Assembly (NCBI GenBank): GCA_037367355.1
Contig: CM074703.1
Coordinates: 930,001-994,000, forward strand
Direction: 5' to 3'
Origin: Neoscytalidium dimidiatum
Lineage: Eukaryota; Ascomycota; Dothideomycetes; Botryosphaeriales; Botryosphaeriaceae
DNA length: 64,000 nucleotides
Shown: positions 23,380 through 34,250 of the stretch, in pieces
Numbering within the stretch: the stretch's first letter is position 1
Layout: each line of letters begins with the position of its first letter
Translations under genes and position numbers: made by a program
Notes under the pieces: model-generated
The model's database searches: none
The model's input: the letters and a program-made list of their open reading frames with translations, nothing else
Told to the model about the DNA's origin: nothing

Positions 23380-24575
23380 ACTTTCCTTCTCGCCGATAAC
23401 TACGGGCACTAACCCGTTCGAATACCGCCCCGAGAAAAGAACCCGGTATATACCGAGATCGAAACTAAAGTCCTCCGCGGAATATATCGAAGCCGTATTC
23501 GATTGCCTTATTAAGGCGATCGACCTTAAAGACGACCGGTCTAAGGTAAATAACCTTAGCGAACTTCTTACCGTCTTCTACGAATATACGGCGAAAGGGA
23601 AAATCGACTTTACTAAGTCGATTCTCGTAACTAAAGTCCGCGTACTTAAAAACGTATCCCGTACGCTTTCGAATAAAACGAGGAATCTTAGAGCTACCTC
23701 CGTAGCTACGACGGGAAAATCCTAGCCTAAACAACCAACCCCGGTAAAAAAACCTACCTCCTACGCCTTAGTAGCGGTAAGTTTAGGTCTAAACGACGGT
23801 TTTACAACCGTATCGTATAAAAAACCAACTAAAAAAACAACTACGAAGCTCGTAAAACTAACGTCTATTAAAGATAGATAAATTACCGTCTCCTACGACG
23901 GCGTACGAGACTAATTTAATAGAATCCGACTCCGATAAAAGCTAAACCTCGCGTTCGCGGGAGCCGGTTTCGTAAATAAACCCGTTATCTAAGGAACTTC
24001 CCTTTCGTTTAAGGGAAATATCCTAATTACGGGTATCGAAGGCTATACTAGCTAATTTCTCTTAGAAAAAGAGAATATTATTAGGAAAGTCCTTCCTAAT
24101 TCTAACTCGAAACTAGTCGAGGCCTAGTATAAGGTTATTATCTACGGAATTCCTACGCGGGAAACTAAGGATATTCTAATCGACTTCTTTATTAAGGAAG
24201 AAATAGAGACCTTTAACGTAGGTCTTTCTCCTATCGGTAAGCCCTACTGGGCCACCTCTAAGGAGAAAAGAGAAAACTAATCCGCGGGATCCGTTATAGT
24301 CTCGTTTCGCACCGAAAAGGAATAGAAAAAGGCTATTAATAGCCGCCTTTTTATATACGGAATAAGCTATAAAGTAGAGAAAGTACGGGTAATTCCTAAG
24401 GGAATTTAATATCGTAACTACCTTAAAAACGAACACGAAACGGCTAAATATATAAGGACTCCTATATACGAAATCTATAAAAAGGAGCACCTTACGGGAG
24501 AGTATAAGTATAAATTTATAGGCTATAAAGCCTCTAAAGGTATACGGTACTAGTATTACCCTAATTCGAATTAAC
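23380..24575 (+). pseudogene. LINE ORF1 (gag-like), RIP-inactivated
   Basis: A frame with many TAG/TAA in place of Gln/Trp. It includes a segment near 23400-23720 (EAVFDCLIKAIDLKDD) and, near 24480-24560, a run in which Tyr replaces the Cys of nucleic-acid-binding knuckles (YKYKF.GYKASKG). The start is not defined because ATG codons have been lost. Confidence 0.6.
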
Positions 24576-24599
24576 TAACCCCCTTTATCTATAGATAAA

Positions 24600-27500
24600 C
24601 TAAGGGTATTTTAAGTAAATTTAAATAGAAACGCTCTAGCTACGGAGAGCCTTCTATCTAAAGTAATCGATCTTAAAATTAGCCTAATTCTTATATAAGA
24701 ACTATAGCTAATAAACCCCGAAAATCCTAGAGAAAGGCGGTCGGTTAACTACCCCGCGTTCGTTTAAATTCTACCGGATTATTCTCTAACGAAAAGACCG
24801 CGTACGTTAGTATATATATCCCGTTATCTAACGGGAATAGATATTAACTATAACTCCGCGGTAACTAAATCCCCCGACCTAATAATTCTAAAAATAATAG
24901 AGGAAAATAGCTAATTCTACCTCTTTAATTTATATAATTAAAAGAAATAAGGAAACGATAATTCCCCCTATACGCTAGAACGTATTCTAGGCTACTAGTA
25001 ACTAGAATTCCCTAGTATTATAGCCGGGGACTTTAATATTCACCACCCGTAGTGGGACCTAAGGTCCCCCTACTCGAACGGGGCCTCTACCCTAATTAAT
25101 TAGATTGAATCTAATAACCTAGACCTACTAAATACGCCGGGAGAAGGTACCTTCTACCGGCCGAACCTAGATAGGCCTACGGTAATAGATCTAACGCTCT
25201 CTAGCCGAGGGCTAACGAATAAAATAACGGACTAGTAAATACTCGAATCTATCGGATCCGACTACTTCCCTATTTTATTTTAAATCTAATTAAATAAACG
25301 AATAAACTAGGAGAAATCTAAGCAAATTAGATTTAATTACGAGAAGGCGAACTAGGATAAATTCTCTAAGATCTTTAAAGAAAAAACCTCGAACTTTATA
25401 GAAAAGCTACGCCCCTAGCTAGCTATTCTAGAAGAAGAGAATAAAGATCTTAGCCTAGAGATTCTAAAAGACCGTTCGAAAGAAGTCTTACTCTTAGAAA
25501 AACTAGGAGAATCCCTAACTAACCTTATACGGTAAGTAGCGAACTAAGCTATTCCGAAAACTACCCCGCTAGCTAAAGCTAAATCCTAGTAGAATTCTAT
25601 CTTAACGGAGGCCCGAGGGAACCTTAAACGACAAACGCGGCTTATACGACGCTCGCCGAAGCTTATAAATAAGTAAGATTTCCTAAAAACCCGAAACGAA
25701 TACTTCTCCTCTATTCGTAAAGCTAAACGGGACCACTAAAATTCGTTTCTAAGTAAAAATACCCCCGAAACTATCTTTAAAGTAATAGCCTATATAAAAC
25801 ACCGTCCGATAGAACGAATCCCTCCGATTCGGGCTAAAAATAGCCTACTATAAGATAGCTAGAAGGGGAAAAGCTCTGCGCTAAGAGAAACGTTATTTCT
25901 ATTCCCTCCTAACGTACGAATCGAAAATAACTAGATAAATTACCAGCCGGATCCAAGCTAGGAATAGCTAATTCTAGATAAAAAAGAGCTCGAACGAACG
26001 TATTCGAACCTAATAAAAGAAACTACGCCCGGACCTAATTTAATATCCTAATAAATTATTATTTAGGCCTATAACGTATCTCTAAAAGCCTTCTATTTCG
26101 TCTATTCGAACCTCTTTAAATATAGCTACTATCTAAAGTGCTAGAGACAAGTAACGGGGGCAATTTTAAAGAAACCTAATAAGCCGGATCCCGCGAATCT
26201 AAAGACTTATAGGGTTATCTCTCTATTAAATTGCCTAGGAAAAGTACTCGAACGAGTAATAGCTAAACGCCTCGGTTTTCTAGCGGAAACAACAAATCTA
26301 ATTTACCCTATATAAATAGGGGGAAGACTTAAAAAATCCGCTATAGACGCCTGCTTTATTCTAACGAATTTAGTAGAGGAAAATAGAAAGGTAAAGCTAA
26401 AAATATCTACGCTATTTCTAGACGTACGCGGTGCTTATAACTACGTCGCGTAAGAATAACTCCTAGGAATTTTAAAAAAGTTAAAGCTTCCGACTAATCT
26501 ACTCGCGTAGATTAGAACTTTCTTAAATTCCCGATAACTACGCCTTAGTTTCGATAGAAATATAGAAGAGTTTAATAACGTAGAAACGGGTATACCGTAA
26601 GGAAGCCCTATTTCGCCGATACTATTTCTAATTTACATCCGAGATCTATTCTAAACAAACTCCGCTAGCTATCTATCCTACGTCGACGATATCTCTTTAA
26701 TAGTAAGCTCGAAAAGCTAGAAAAAGAATATTAAGATACTAGAAAGAGAAACGGAAAGACTCTATAAACTAGGCGCGGAAAATACTATATAATTCGACCT
26801 CGAAAAAACCGAATTAATATACTTTTCTAAAGAAAAAACGATAAGAGATTCTACTTTAAAACTACCTACGGGTTTAGTTATAAAACCTAAGAATCTAGTC
26901 CGATATCTAGGAGTTTTTTTAGACCCACTCCTTAATTTTAAGGAACACGTCGATATTAGAATAAGCTAAGCTCGTTCGAGCCTTTTAAGGATAAACCGAC
27001 TAGCTAATATCGAAAACGGACTAAAACCTAACGCGGTACGGCAGTTATACTTAGCCTACGTTACCTCTATCTCCGACTACGGCTCTATTTTATACTGGAA
27101 TAACTAAGCGAATTTTAAACGAAAAGCTACGATACTCTAGAATCTAGCTCTACGGAAAATACTAGGCGTTTTTAAAACCGCTCTAATTACTCCCCTCGAA
27201 ATAGAAGCCGCGATCCTACCCTCGGAAATTCGCTTAGAAAACAACCTCCGATTCTACGCCCTACGAAGTCTTAAATTAGACCGAAAACACCTAATTCGAA
27301 GCCTTCTAGAAAGAGAGAACGAATACGAAAGTAAGCTCGTTCGAAAAATTAAAGACTTTCTAAAAGATAAGCCGTATAACCTCGAAATAGTTAATCCTTT
27401 CTACTTTCCACCTTAGGAGCTATCTACCCTATACTCGGTTAAAGTCTCTAAACTCTCGAAAGAAGAACAAGCTAAGAAATACCTAAACGAACTCGAAAAC

Positions 27501-28270
27501 CCTCCGGATAACCTAATATCTATCTATACGGACGCGAGTTCGATTCCGAATAAAACCGGAATTAGACTAGTAGTTTTTATAGATAGAAACGACCCTACTT
27601 TTAAAGACGAAACTACTATTATAGTAGGAAATATCGGGGATAATAACCTAGTTTATAACGGCGAACTAGAGGCTCTTACGAGAGCCCTCGAACTCGTAGT
27701 TAAAAACGGATATACCGATAAAGATATTAGAGTCTACGCGGATAACTAGGCCGCGCTCTACCGTCTAAAAATACCATCCGAAAATCTAGGATAACTAGCG
27801 TAAATACGAGCTTTAAACGCAGCTAAAATGCTCATCCTAAAAAGAAATTTAGTTTAATTAGAATAGGTCCCCGGCCATTTTAATATACGCGGCAACGAAA
27901 AAGCAGATTCCCTAGCTAAATACGCCTATAAAATAAACCCGAATAACGAATCGACTAGCTTTGCATTCTTTCGAGTGCTAACGTAAGCAGATTTTATTAA
28001 TTTGTAGTAAAAAATAGCAAATAAGTAAGCGGAAATAGCCTCTAAAGAGTCTTATCTAAGGCGGTTTAACTAGAAAATAAAACGAAAGTTAATAGATCTC
28101 TCTACGAAGAGAGAAACTAGCTCCGCGTTTTACTAGCTTAAAATAGAATACGGCTACTTTAAGTCCTATTTAAACCGCTTTAGACTAAACCCCTCTAATC
28201 GCTACCCGTATAATAATACGGCTAAATAAACCCCTCGGCACCTAATTCTAGACTATAAAAAGTATCGACT
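24600..28270 (+). pseudogene. LINE ORF2: endonuclease, reverse transcriptase, RNase H (RIP-inactivated)
   Basis: The apurinic-type endonuclease is seen as IIAGDFNIHHP near 25020 and VIDLTLSS near 25180. RT spans about 26150-26950, with YRVISLLNCLGKVLERV, FLDVRGAY, a P-[Q]-GSPISPILF box and YVDDISL near 26680. RNase H follows at about 27510-27940 (IYTDASS, GELEAL, YADN, VPGHFNIRGNEKADSLAK). A C-terminal Cys/His motif is seen as its mutated form near 28195-28265. The order and the RNase H domain fit the Tad1 clade. Confidence 0.88.
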
Positions 28271-31200
28271 TAAAAGAGAAGATATATATACTAGTCTAGA
28301 AACGAAAAATCCCTCCTTAGACCTCGTTTTTAATACCGAAGAAGGACGGAAAGCTCTTCTAAGCTTTCTATTAATAACTAAAATAGCTACCTAAAAGTAG
28401 CTATTAGAACTTACTTCGACGGAAGTCTAAATACGTACTTTCAAAAAACTAACTTTAGTCTCTCCTTAAAAAAGAAGTTATTCTCTCTTAATTTTTCTTT
28501 TATCTTCTACCTCTTCTTATCTTCCTACTTACTTTCCTATTTCTTCCTAAAAAGCACCGGCTTAGCCCCTACTATTTCTAGACTCCTTCTCGAAGAAAAC
28601 CCGAATAAAAACCCCGGTCGAAATACCGAACTAGATACGTTAGTAGACTAGCCGTCTTTTATAAGCTTAGCTTATATAAGGACGTTAAACGAATAAATAA
28701 ATAAATAGATTATATAGTACTAGCCTTACCTAACTAAGCCTAACTAATAAAAGTTACGCGTTATATTAATTACGGGTAACCGCGATAGCATTAACCTAGA
28801 AATTCGTTTTAGCGGTTTTCGTAATAAGGCGAGTAAATAGGCTACCCGGTACGGAATAACGCGTAACTAGATTTTCTAACTATATAAGGCCGCTAGTTCG
28901 CATAATAACCGGCTTTAGGAAATTAAGATTCCTTTCTACGAGGACTTACTCTACTTCTAGGGACTATTTTCTACGAATAAAGAGCACGAAGATCTTTTCT
29001 AGGAATAACTACGCGAATATATATACGGCTCTAGAGTGTTTTATATACTAATTTAAAGTCCTAGTATCGAAAAGACGGTTAATCGGATAAACGACGAAAT
29101 AGCTAAGCTCCGGGAAAATAATCTACTAGACGCCTAGTTCTCTACGTCTAAGAATAAGAAGTTTATTTAGAAAGGTATAATTAAAAGTAAGGAGAACCGC
29201 CCTAAGATTAAGTTAGGAGTATTTAATATCTTTCTAACGTTTAACTACTATCTAACTACGGTTGGTTTTATAGCGGTTTAAGAGTAGAAATATAGCGACG
29301 AGAATAGCTAGCCTTTCTTTACTAATATCCGTTTTCTAGAGATGCCCGGTAGCTATAGTAACGCTTTTTTTAGTTTCCTATCCGGCTTTCCTAACGGAAT
29401 TTATTTAAACGCGGGAGATAGCCTTAAGATCTACCCTATAGATACGAGCGAAGAGATCGATAATAAGGCTTAAAATAGATTTATTCTTAATTCTTTACTA
29501 TTTATAGGATTAAGCGATATCTCCGCTATTCTCTATCGCTACTAGTACGAAGGCGTATAGGATTAAGTTAATATAGGTAATCTAGCTAGAATCTAGAATC
29601 TTAATACTTTCAATAAAGCTCGTAAAGCCGTTATATAAGCCCTAGCCTTACGATCTACCCTTAAAATCTATAACTCGTCTAAGTTCTTTAAACTATAGAT
29701 AAACTCCTTATAGTAAATTACGGATAACTAGAAGGAAGCTTTTAAGCTTAAGCGCGAAATCTTACTAGGTAACTACCCGTCGCGTCTACCTTACGTAAAC
29801 CTATACGCTCGGATCGTTACTAAACCCCGCCTATATAAAATAAAAAAGCGTATTTACGATAAGTTTAATAAGGGCTAAAGGGCTATAGCGAATACTTATC
29901 GAAGTCTATTCGGCGGTATCGGTATTATTAAAGGTCCCCCCGGCACTAGAAAAACGTTCGTAGGAAATTAGATTATTTAACCTCTACTCTATTTAGATAA
30001 GGGCCTAGAGCGTTAACCCGTCCTATTAATCTTAGCCTCTAATAAGTCTACTAATATATTTACGGAACGCCTAAACTAACTTACGGTCTAAACCTTTAGA
30101 GAGATAGGCTTTTAGACTCCGCCGATAATTATTCGTATATTCCTAACGTAGGTAGAAGACTAGATCGTAAAACGGGAGGTAGAAGCGGTACGACCTAATA
30201 AGAGGCTTACTTATTTCGATAATACGCTCCTAGACCTTAGTTAAATATTAGCCGCCTAGATCTTTATAGAGCGATATAATAAAGCTACGTACCGTTCTAT
30301 TACCGGAGTTAATAACTAGCGAGTTAAGGAGATTAGTCTTATCCTTAGTTTCCGTATACTATAGATAAGCGGTTTCTCGGATATACTCTTTACTACTAAG
30401 GACAACGAATAGTACTAAGAGTTTCGAAGAATATTCGTAGAGTATAAGAGTGGTAAAGTCTTTACGGAAAAGAAAAAAGAGTAGTTTACCCTAGCTATTA
30501 GCGAACTCCGCGTCGTAATACTTTAACGCGCGGAAGCTATCGTTACGACTCCCGCTACCGTCGGCCTTTTTAAGTTTCGCGACGTAGTATAGCCGAGAGT
30601 TATTCTAGTAGATAAAGCCGCCCGTATTAACGAGGCTAACCTATAGTATTATTTTAGCTAGTTTCTAGAAGTAATTCGTATTCTCTTAGACGATACTCGG
30701 TAACTACGCCTATTCGTATATCTGTAAAATAATCTATACGCTTAGGCTGGCGTTTCGCTTATACGTCGCCTAGTACGCGTAGGCTTTCGCACTATCTAGC
30801 TTACTAAATAGCAGCGCTACGGCTAGAAAATCTATAAAATTATTTTAGAAGTCTAGTACGAGGGTCTTCTTACTATTACGTAGTATCTCGTTAATAAGCC
30901 TTATAAGGAAGATTAATAATTTCGGTTATAGTCTAAGAAGTTCTACGGTATAGAGACTTAAATTCTCTACGTTAATACTAAGGATAGTATTACCGTTAGA
31001 GATTCTTTCGGATCCTCCTTTAACCTTTAGTATACTTACTTAGATAGAGGAATTATCCGTAGCCTACTCGATAAGGGTTTCTAGCTAAAGTAGATTAGTA
31101 TTCTCTATACGTACTAGGCCTAATTTAATTTATACGACTAGGTTATTACGTAGATTTAGTATAAAAGACCTAACTAAGATCTTCGTACAATTCGTAATAA

Positions 31201-31808
31201 AAAGATCGACGGATTCTAGGGCGATAAGATTCTAGTTATAATTATTAATCTATCTACGACCTAGACTCTAGGTTTTCTAGAAGATAGCTATCGTATTAAT
31301 ACTGCTTTATCTCGTAGACGTTCGGATATTATTTTAATCTATAATTACCGCGGCCTATCGTTAGATCGGAAGTACTAACGCTCTAATCTCTAGTCGGTTT
31401 TTAGGATTATACGCTAGAAAAGAAGGTTTACTACAATAAGTAAGGAGGCTATTTAGAGTCGTTTCTCTAAGCTCTAAAAGGACCTAACGAGCGCTACTAG
31501 TTTTAAAATAGAGAAGGACTCTCCTATAGCGGATACTCCTTAGGATAGTAGTAACTAGAAAGCTCCTATAGCGGATATCCCTTAGAATAGTAGTAACTAG
31601 GAAGCCTCTAGGAACTAGAACGGCTAGAATACCGATACGACTAGCCTAGATCTTAATATTAAGGAAGAAGCTACCTAGCTTTCGAGGGAATATTAGAGGA
31701 CGAGACTTTCTTTTTCCTTTCTTTTTCTTTTCTTACTTTTCGAGTTAATAATAGGAGGACGAGGCCTTTTTCTTTTACTCTTTATAGTTACTAAGGATAG
31801 TAATAATT

Positions 31809-31820
31809 AGGGGAGGGGTA
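31809..31820 (+). other. Polypurine tract of LTR element
   Basis: AGGGGAGGGGTA lies two bases before the 3' LTR, the expected place of the plus-strand primer. It fixes the element's orientation as plus. Confidence 0.75.
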
Positions 31821-31822
31821 GA

Positions 31823-31949
31823 TATTATAGCAAATACGCTTAGTACGCTTAGCGCGGCGCTAGCGCCGCTAGGTAGTTTAGCTCCTTCGCTCTCTTCTAA
31901 ACGAAGACCAGACAACGAATACAGATATATACGAGTTTTTACTCCAATA
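31823..31949 (+). repeat. 3' LTR (127 bp)
   Basis: Begins TATTATAGC and ends CTCCAATA, i.e. TG..CA mutated to TA..TA. It is followed at 31950-31954 by the duplication TTCGT, after which the oxygenase coding sequence resumes in frame. Confidence 0.95.
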
Positions 31950-31954
31950 TTCGT

Positions 31955-34250
31955 TGCCGCGAAACTCAACAACGCGTAAGAAGCTAACTGGAATCATTAT
32001 CTATACACTCCAGTCAAGCCTGCAGCATCCACCACTGAGCTATCTGGGCTACCAGTTTCAGTATGGGACACCCGATGGAAGTTTCAACGTGTGTAGACTT
32101 CAATATAATATCAAGCCTTAAGCGCTGATTACTCTACAGAATCCCTTATCCCCTGAAGATCCGAACAATGGAACGAGGCCCTCTGAAGCCAGCTCCCTTC
32201 CATGAGTGGAGACTTCTAGGTCAGCCACCGGGTATCAACGTCATGCTTATCATGTACAATCGCTTTCACAACTACGTAGCGGACGTGTTGCTCAAGATCA
32301 ATGAAGGAGGGTGCTTTAGCCTGCCTCCTACGAATACGGAGGAAGAGCGTGAAGCGGCGTTGGCGAAGCAAGAGAAAGACCTCTTCCAGACCGCAAGACT
32401 ATTTATATCAACATTTGTCTCCACGACTATCTGCGGGGACTCACGAACACCCACCACTCAGCAAGCGACTAGACGCTAGACCCCCGCATCGCTGTCAACA
32501 GGGTTCCCAGCAAGCGCAAGCGGCTTGTCAAGCGATCAAGCAAGCGGCTTGCAACCGGGCATTTTTGGCCCGCTTGATCGATTTGCCAAGATCAAGCGCT
32601 TGAGCTTGCAAGCGGGATAAAATACCCCGCTTGCTTACAAGCGCTTGGTAAGCAGAATTAGAACGAAGGTATATTTTAAAAAAGTAATAGTATAAATCGC
32701 CGCTTAGATCGTATATTATAAGTAGAAATATATAGAATTTAGCTATTTATTTAATATACGTTATTATAATTTACCTTAGAGTAGCTTTAGATACGCTCGG
32801 GTACGCTCGGATACGCTTAGATATACTTAAGTATACCCGGGCGTATATTCCGCTAGCTAGTACGTACACGCTAAACTTAATATAGGAGTTACGTATATAT
32901 TAGTAATAGATAAAAAGACTAGATAAGAGCCGTATACTACTAATTCTAGTAGTTTATTACTTATATAAGTCTGCTTATAAGCGCTTGATAAGCGAATAAG
33001 CAAGCTAAGCGCAAGCGACTCCGCTTGCTTGATCGATCCGCCGGCGGCCATTTGCTTGCAAGCGGGGTGCCGGGGTCCGCTTGCGCTTGCAAGCGGGTTC
33101 AAGCGGGACCCGTGGCTGTCAATAAGCAGTTCGACTCGGAAGGCGTTCCCGAAGGTGTCGGGAATCAGGTCTCGGCAGGTTTTAATCTACTGTATCGGTT
33201 CCACTCGACAATCTCAAAGCGGGACGAACGGTGGTTAAATATCTTCCTCCAGGGACTGTTTTCTGAAACGGATAGGTTCTTGGATCAACTTACGCCGCAG
33301 GATTTCGTCCAGGGACTCTTCCGTTTTGAACGCAGCATACAGACGATCCAAGCCAGTGCGAGTTTGTGGTCTCAAGCGCGGTAATGATGGCAAATTTAAT
33401 GGTGCTGATCTAGTCCGCATCATGAAGGAAAGCATGGAGGACCCAGCCGGCCTCTTCGGACCGCGTATGGTGCCTGGCAAGGCCCTGCGCGTTATCGAAA
33501 TCACCGGCATCCTCACAGCTCGCAAATGGCCATGGGCTTCGCTGAATGAAATGCGCGACTTCTTCAAGCTGCAACGCCACGGTAGCTTCGAGGATATCAA
33601 TGCAGACCCTGAGATCGCTGACCTCCTCCGCAAGCTCTATGATCATCCCGAAATGGTCGAGATATACCCTGGAATGTTCCTTGAGGATGCAAAGCCGCGT
33701 ATGGATCCTGTCTGCGGTGGATGCCCTCCGTACATTGTGGAACGGGCGGTGTTCAGCGACGCCGTCACGCTCGTGCGGTTTGATCGATTCTACACGGTCG
33801 ATTACACGGCATCGAACCTCACGAACTGGGGCATCGCTGAGGTTCAACAGGACTACGACGTCCCTGGGGGCTCGATAGTCTACAAGTTGTTCCAGCGCGC
33901 CCCGTACCACTTCCTGCACATCATGCAACCCATGTTCACGCGTAAGATGAACGAGCAAATAGCTCGGGGGATAGGCACGATCGACCAGTACACCCTCGCC
34001 GATCCCGCTCCGCCGCGGCGACCCGTGTTCGTCGAGAACCACTCGACCGTCAGCCAGCTGCTGAAAGATCAGGTCAATTTTCGCGTTCCGTGGGCTGTGG
34101 CCTTGAACGATCTGTTCCCAGGAAAGAAGGACTACTCCTCCTATACGCTCGGCGGTGACAAACCCGCCAACACGGCTCAAAGGATTCTGTTGGGCGACAT
34201 GTTGTTCACGGCTGTCGAGCTTGGGCAGTCACTTTCTGAGACTGCAATGA
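31955..34250 (+). pseudogene. Ppo-type fatty-acid oxygenase, main fragment (haem-peroxidase part)
   Basis: It resumes exactly at the codon interrupted at 13794 and runs through SSLQHPPLSYLG near 32020. A deletion of roughly 100 codons removes the distal part of the peroxidase domain. Then come the RLLGQPPGINVMLIMYNRFHNY region (32208-32280), YINICLHDYLRGLTNTHHSASD followed by a TAG stop at 32470, the hAT-like insertion, and GVGNQVSAGFNLLYRFHS (33150-33205). A one-base frameshift near 33340 follows, then GLKRGNDGKFN through YPGMFLEDAKPRMDP and DRFYTVDYT to about 34250. The C-terminal P450 domain is absent. All breaks make it non-functional. Confidence 0.88.
32499..33114. mobile_element. Non-autonomous hAT-like element (616 bp) in oxygenase pseudogene
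   Basis: Flanked by the perfect 8-bp duplication GCTGTCAA (32491-32498 and 33115-33122), the hAT hallmark. Removing the element and one copy restores an uninterrupted oxygenase frame. Terminal inverted repeats are imperfect: CAGGGTTCCCAGC at the left, CACGGGTCCCGC read inward from the right. Both ends carry dense CAAGCG/CGCTTG subterminal repeats (32510-32645 and 32970-33108), as in transposase-binding regions of hAT elements. The core (32650-32960) is TA-rich and almost free of CA/TG. No transposase is coded. Confidence 0.88.

Larger units (their letters stand above)
22565..28707 (+). mobile_element. Tad1-like LINE, full or near full length, RIP-mutated
   Basis: 6,143 bp bounded by the 14-bp target duplication GATTATATAGTACT (22551-22564 and 28708-28721) and ending in an (AATA)n tail at about 28690-28707. 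It contains two decayed frames, an ORF1 with decayed Cys-rich knuckles and an ORF2 with endonuclease, RT, RNase H and a C-terminal Cys/His motif, the layout of fungal Tad1-clade LINEs. It inserted into the helicase frame of the LTR element and is therefore younger than it. Confidence 0.93.
22180..31780 (+). pseudogene. Upf1-like SF1 helicase frame 3' of pol (RIP-inactivated, split by LINE)
   Basis: The left part (about 22180-22564) and right part (28722 to about 31700) join in one frame once the LINE and one 14-bp duplication are removed, giving roughly 1,100 codons. The right part shows superfamily 1B motifs in order: Walker A GPPGTRKT (29933-29956, GTGKT expected), motif Ia ILASNKSTN, motif II (D-[E/K]-AA, VDKAARINEANL near 30610), motif III near 30700 (DTRQLR), a QQRYG stretch corresponding to QYRM near 30800, and motifs V/VI near 31210-31340 (DGFQGDK, INTALSRRR). 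These match Upf1/Nam7-type RNA/DNA helicases. It lies between pol and the polypurine tract, on the same strand. Start and stop are uncertain. Confidence 0.8.
13795..31949 (+). mobile_element. LTR retroelement (Ty3/Gypsy chromovirus) with extra helicase frame, RIP-mutated, with nested LINEs
   Basis: 18,155 bp between two 127-bp LTRs, flanked by the 5-bp duplication TTCGT (13790-13794 and 31950-31954). Order on the plus strand: LTR, primer-binding site, leader with tandem repeats, gag with CCHC knuckle, pol (RT, RNase H, integrase, chromodomain), a separate Upf1-like helicase frame, polypurine tract, LTR. A full LINE (22565-28707) and a truncated antisense LINE (14290-15006) are nested inside. 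Subtracting them with their duplications leaves about 11.3 kb. Nearly all CpA/TpG sites have become TpA, destroying ATG, CAA, CAG and TGG codons and leaving no coding capacity. The integrase-chromodomain order places it among chromoviruses. Confidence 0.92.

Noticed and set aside
23465..23734. Minus-strand open frame of 89 codons (and 24176-24490) inside the LINE
   Set aside because: They lie opposite LINE ORF1. RIP creates TAA/TAG on the coding strand and removes TG/CA, so antisense stretches stay open by chance. No family features.
28722..31780. Helicase region as part of a Helitron
   Set aside because: The motifs are Upf1/Nam7-type, not Pif1-type. No Rep domain and no TC...CTRR ends were seen, and the region lies inside an LTR pair with PPT and PBS.
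32510..33108. CAAGCG repeats as a telomere or satellite remnant
   Set aside because: They are confined to the ends of one 616-bp unit with an 8-bp target duplication and inverted orientation, which is explained by hAT subterminal repeats.
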